In this document: positions 61,373 to 64,000 of the stretch, one piece after another
Numbering within the stretch: the first letter of the stretch is position 1
How the letters are laid out: every line of letters begins with the position of its first letter
Assembly (NCBI GenBank): GCA_035534495.1
Contig: DATLRW010000052.1
Location: forward strand, 1 to 64,000
Length of the DNA stretch: 64,000 bases
Direction of reading: 5' to 3'
DNA from: JAKASX01 sp035534495
Lineage (GTDB): Bacteria > Acidobacteriota > Terriglobia > Acidiferrales > UBA7541
Position numbers and translations under genes: made by a program
The notes under the pieces: model-generated
What the model was told of the DNA's origin: nothing
The model's input: only the letters and a program-made list of their open reading frames with translations
Database searches by the model: none

Positions 61373-62554
61373 CTAAACAGATTCGGTACTTGAGCTTTCC
61401 GCGAGGTACTGGAGTGCTGCCGTGACGCCGCTGGCTTTCGTGGGAATGCCTGTCAGGTGGAGACCCATTTCGATTCCGCAGAGTGTCCCCGCCAGCATGA
61501 GGTCGTTGAAACTTCCCAGATGGCCGATGCGAAACGCCTTGCCTTTGAGCTGCCCCATCCCGCCGCCCAGAGACATGTCGAAGCGTTCTCGAACGATTTC
61601 GCGAAACCGATCGGCATCATAACCGGCCGGCGTGAATACGGCCGTCACGCAACGCGAGTATTGTTGCGGGTCTTCGCAAACCATTTCCAGGCCCCAGGCC
61701 TGCACGGCGGCGCGAGCGGCGCGGGCGTGCCGATCATGGCGGCGGAATACGTTGGGCAGCCCCTCCTCCCGCAGCATCGCCAAGGCCTCCCGTAACCCGT
61801 AGAGATGGTTCGTGGCCGGCGTATAAGGAAAGAATCCCGCCGGATTGAATCCCAACATGGGATTCCAATCCCAGTAGGACCGGGGCGATTTGGCCGTTTT
61901 GGAGGCCGCCAGGGCTTTCTCCGATATGGCGTTGATGGCGAGCCCCGGCGGAAGCATCAGGCCCTTTTGCGACCCGGCGACGGATACATCGACGCCCCAT
62001 TCGTCGTGACGATAATCGATGCAGGCCAGGGAAGAGACGGCGTCCACCAGCAGAAGGGCGGGATGGCCGGCGCGATCGATCGCGCGGCGGACCTCATCGA
62101 TACGGCTGGTCACTCCCGTGGATGTCTCATTGTGAACGACCAGCACGGCCTTGTATTCGTGTTTGCTGTCGGCCTTCAGCCGGGCCTCGATCTCGGCCGG
62201 ATCGGCGCCCCTGCGCCAATTGCTGGGCAGATAATCGACCTCGATTCCGAAGCCTTCCGCGACCTTTCGCCACATCTCCGAGAAAAATCCCGTTTCGGCC
62301 ATCAAGACACGGTCGCCGGGGGAGAGTGTGTTCGCAATCGCCGCTTCCCAGCCACCCGTGCCGGAGCCGGGATAAATAATTACCGGGCTCGTTGTTTGAA
62401 AGATTTCTTTCATGCCTTCCAGGACTTCTTTGCCGAGGTTGGAAAACTCCTTGCTGCGGTGGTCGATGACCGGGCGATCCATTGCCCGGAGAACGCGATC
62501 GGGAACGTTTGTGGGGCCAGGAATCTGAAGGAAATGGCGGCCAGAGTGATACAT
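61373..62554 (-). CDS. Class V PLP-dependent aminotransferase (alanine/serine-glyoxylate type)
   Basis: 393 residues. HFLQIPGPTNVPDRVLRAMDRPVIDHRSKEFSNL opens the fold; TSTGVTSRIDEVRRAIDR, LLLVDAVSSLACIDYRHDEW and the PLP lysine in GSQKGLMLPPGLAIN follow. The family uses glyoxylate or pyruvate as amino acceptor (alanine-glyoxylate, serine-glyoxylate or phosphoserine-type activities). With the tartrate- and carboxylate-type genes nearby, a glyoxylate-linked role is plausible. ATG 62554. Confidence 0.88.
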   Translation of the reverse strand: MYHSGRHFLQIPGPTNVPDRVLRAMDRPVIDHRSKEFSNLGKEVLEGMKEIFQTTSPVIIYPGSGTGGWEAAIANTLSPGDRVLMAETGFFSEMWRKVAEGFGIEVDYLPSNWRRGADPAEIEARLKADSKHEYKAVLVVHNETSTGVTSRIDEVRRAIDRAGHPALLLVDAVSSLACIDYRHDEWGVDVSVAGSQKGLMLPPGLAINAISEKALAASKTAKSPRSYWDWNPMLGFNPAGFFPYTPATNHLYGLREALAMLREEGLPNVFRRHDRHARAARAAVQAWGLEMVCEDPQQYSRCVTAVFTPAGYDADRFREIVRERFDMSLGGGMGQLKGKAFRIGHLGSFNDLMLAGTLCGIEMGLHLTGIPTKASGVTAALQYLAESSSTESV

Positions 62555-62676
62555 GAGCCCTCTATCTTAATCCAGAGATGATTGCAAAACAACGGGTGCC
62601 GATCTGTACGGTCATTGCCAATTCATTGGGGGCCGTTTAACGCATGAGCTTGCTTCATCCGGCGGGTGAGCCTGCG

Positions 62677-62713
62677 GGGCAGGAAGACGGAATTCTCCTC
62701 CGTCTTCCTGCCC
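62677..62713. terminator. Strong hairpin near the receptor remnant
   Basis: A perfect 15-bp stem (GGGCAGGAAGACGGA at 62677-62691 pairs with TCCGTCTTCCTGCCC at 62699-62713) around ATTCTCC. It begins 27 bp after the stop of the minus-strand receptor fragment, and is probably that gene's terminator. Confidence 0.6.
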
Positions 62714-62739
62714 GCGTGCTCACGAACCATATTCGAACC

Positions 62740-62885
62740 TTACCACGTGACCCTAAGCGCGAGCTGGATCTGGCGTGAGTTGGTGGATGTGCCATCGATG
62801 GCGCCGGCGTTACTAACCCCGGACCCATTTTGGTTGAAGAGCGTGAGGTTGTCGAGTGGAGGGAGAAAACTCGGGTGGTTCAGGG
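62740..62885 (-). pseudogene. C-terminal remnant of a second TonB-dependent receptor
   Basis: The minus strand encodes NHPSFLPPLDNLTLFNQNG ... AGAIDGTSTNSRQIQLALRVTW and a TAA stop at 62740-62742, the conserved C terminus of Oar-like TonB-dependent receptors. Upstream of about 62885 the sequence becomes the end of an IS4-type element, so the insertion removed the rest of the receptor. Confidence 0.7.
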
Positions 62886-62917
62886 TCACTGCTGTCCAAA
62901 TTAGGCAGGATTGAGGC

Positions 62918-64000
62918 TTAGAGGTCGCGAAAATTGGGGCATTTTAGAGTCTCCGAGACGACTTCTGGATTGAGGTTGGCAGTTCTGCTGTCCAAGTTGC
63001 GGTCACCAAGACAACGCCAGTTGCTCGGCGGCGGGGGCTGGAACGGCTCATCGGTCCCGATGAACAGGTTACGATAGACGAACAGCTGCTGACGCAACAA
63101 GGCCGCGAGGTGGGACAGGCTCCAGCCGAAGCGGGCGCGGAGCGGCAGGTACTTGAGCAGGAGCAGGGCGATCCAGGCGGTCCATATCTGAATCTGCAGG
63201 GCGTTGGGGCTGGTGCCCACGAAGGTCTTGATGTGCAGGTTTTGTTTGAGCGCCTTGAAGAACAGTTCAATCTGCCAGCGCTGGCGGTAGATAGCGGCGA
63301 TGGTAGAGGCAGCGAAGCAGCGATGGTTGGTCAGGAACACCAAGGTGCGCTGCTGCTGCTGCTCCTCATTTCAGACCTCGATGCGGCGCAGGAACAGATC
63401 GCGCCCGCCTTTGCGGGCCTGCTTGTAAAGAAAGATGATCTCGTCACGTTGGACCGAGCCGCGTTCGGGGACCGGAAGACGCTCCACGATCCCGTAATCG
63501 GTGTTCTCCTTCATGCGCGTGACGCAGTAGACGCCGTCGGCGTCGAGGCTGGCGAACCAGGCGTAGTCGTTGTAGCCGCGGTCGAAACCCACGATGGTGC
63601 CAGGCTAGAAGCGCAGCGTGCGGGCGATGCGGCTTTCAGGCACGCGGCCTTCGGTGATGACCGCGTAGCTGGGCAGCAGGCCCTGGGGATCGAGCAGCAG
63701 ATGCCGTTTCACAACGCCTTTGGCGCGGCGGTACTGCGCCCAATCGAAGACCGAGGCGCAGCGTTCGATCAGGGTCGCGGCCAGGCTCAACAGCTTGTTC
63801 TGGAAACGGAAGCCATGCGGGCCAGCCGCTTCGCGGCACCGGGCCAGCAGTTGATAAAACACGCTGCGGTACAGCGGCCAGGGCCGGTGTTCATTCGCGT
63901 AGGCCCAGGTGGAGCGTTGGGGGGCGTCCGGCAGCCCCCCAGGTGCCGCAACTTGCCTTCCGTGGCGGGCCAAGCCGCCGCACATCTCGCGCAGGGACTG
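62918..64000 (-). mobile_element. IS4-family transposase pseudogene (two in-frame stops; runs off window)
   Basis: One reading frame covers 64000 to 62918 except for two stops. Segments: RFQNKLLSLAATLIERCASVFDWAQYRRAKGVVKRHLLLD, then TAG at 63605-63607, GTIVGFDRGYNDYAWFASLDADGVYCVTRMKEN, then TGA at 63371-63373, and finally FLTNHRCFAASTIAAIYRQRWQIELFFKALKQNLHIKTFVGTSPNA, the DDE-type IS4 core with its E (RWQIELFFK). The IS4 N terminus lies beyond the window edge. Both stops lie where related transposases have a sense codon (W likely at the TGA), so the element is decayed. Confidence 0.85.

Noticed and set aside
63371..63373. Selenocysteine reading of the transposase TGA
   Set aside because: The same frame has a second stop (TAG), and no SECIS-like hairpin was seen after the TGA; a decayed pseudogene explains it better.
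1..64000. CRISPR arrays or rRNA genes
   Set aside because: No regularly spaced direct repeats with unique spacers and no rRNA-like sequence were seen in the window.

Overview
The window is a GC-rich bacterial chromosome segment. Gene content suggests an acidobacterium-like soil bacterium: an rplM-rpsI-rpsB-tsf-pyrH-frr block, remnants of Oar-type TonB-dependent receptors, DinB-fold and YncE-like families, tandem MmgE/PrpD genes, and many palindromic intergenic elements. This placement is inference; no 16S rRNA gene is present.

Layout. 1-6.2 kb: an outer-membrane barrel protein, a repeat-rich gene-poor stretch, a HIT hydrolase, murJ, a CDP-alcohol phosphatidyltransferase, greA, and tRNA-Ser(GCU) beside a decayed partial copy. 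6.4-11.3 kb: two tandem twin-arginine MmgE/PrpD proteins, a tartrate/malate dehydrogenase-like enzyme, and a third decayed PrpD copy. 11.4-24.8 kb: zinc-ribbon, DUF4139, CpxP-like and two-module secreted proteins, thiG, an orphan HEPN-like protein, a long-chain acyl-CoA ligase, and a histidine-degradation pair (compact divergent urocanase and ftcD) followed by a secreted protein. 25.3-33.6 kb: the core translation block, then hemE-hemY and cysS. 33.8-43.1 kb: a GABA-type aminotransferase, a methyltransferase, YraN, galT, an ECF sigma/anti-sigma pair facing a DinB/MBL/DinB group, a CrtI-like oxidoreductase and a tRNA-Sec gene (selC).

43.3-62.6 kb is rich in carboxylate-metabolism genes: three MFS anion-symporter-like carriers, a PEP-mutase-family protein lacking key residues, AtuA with DUF4387, TauE/SafE, LysR, a YncE-like propeller and a class V aminotransferase. 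Inserted in it (47.2-54.35 kb) is a gene graveyard of lower apparent GC bracketed by two copies of the same MFS 3' end. It holds a receptor tail, DUF302, a peroxiredoxin, an SDR::RidA chimera, an alcohol dehydrogenase, an AraC gene broken by one in-frame TAA, a DUF4440::cupin chimera and a CMD-family protein. The window ends in an IS4-type transposase with two in-frame stops, abutting another receptor tail.

Most promising leads: Tat-exported MmgE/PrpD paralogues beside a tartrate-like dehydrogenase; the AtuA/DUF4387/PEP-mutase-like carboxylate cluster; the divergent urocanase; the orphan HEPN-like protein; the selC gene; and the mosaic island with its duplicated MFS ends.
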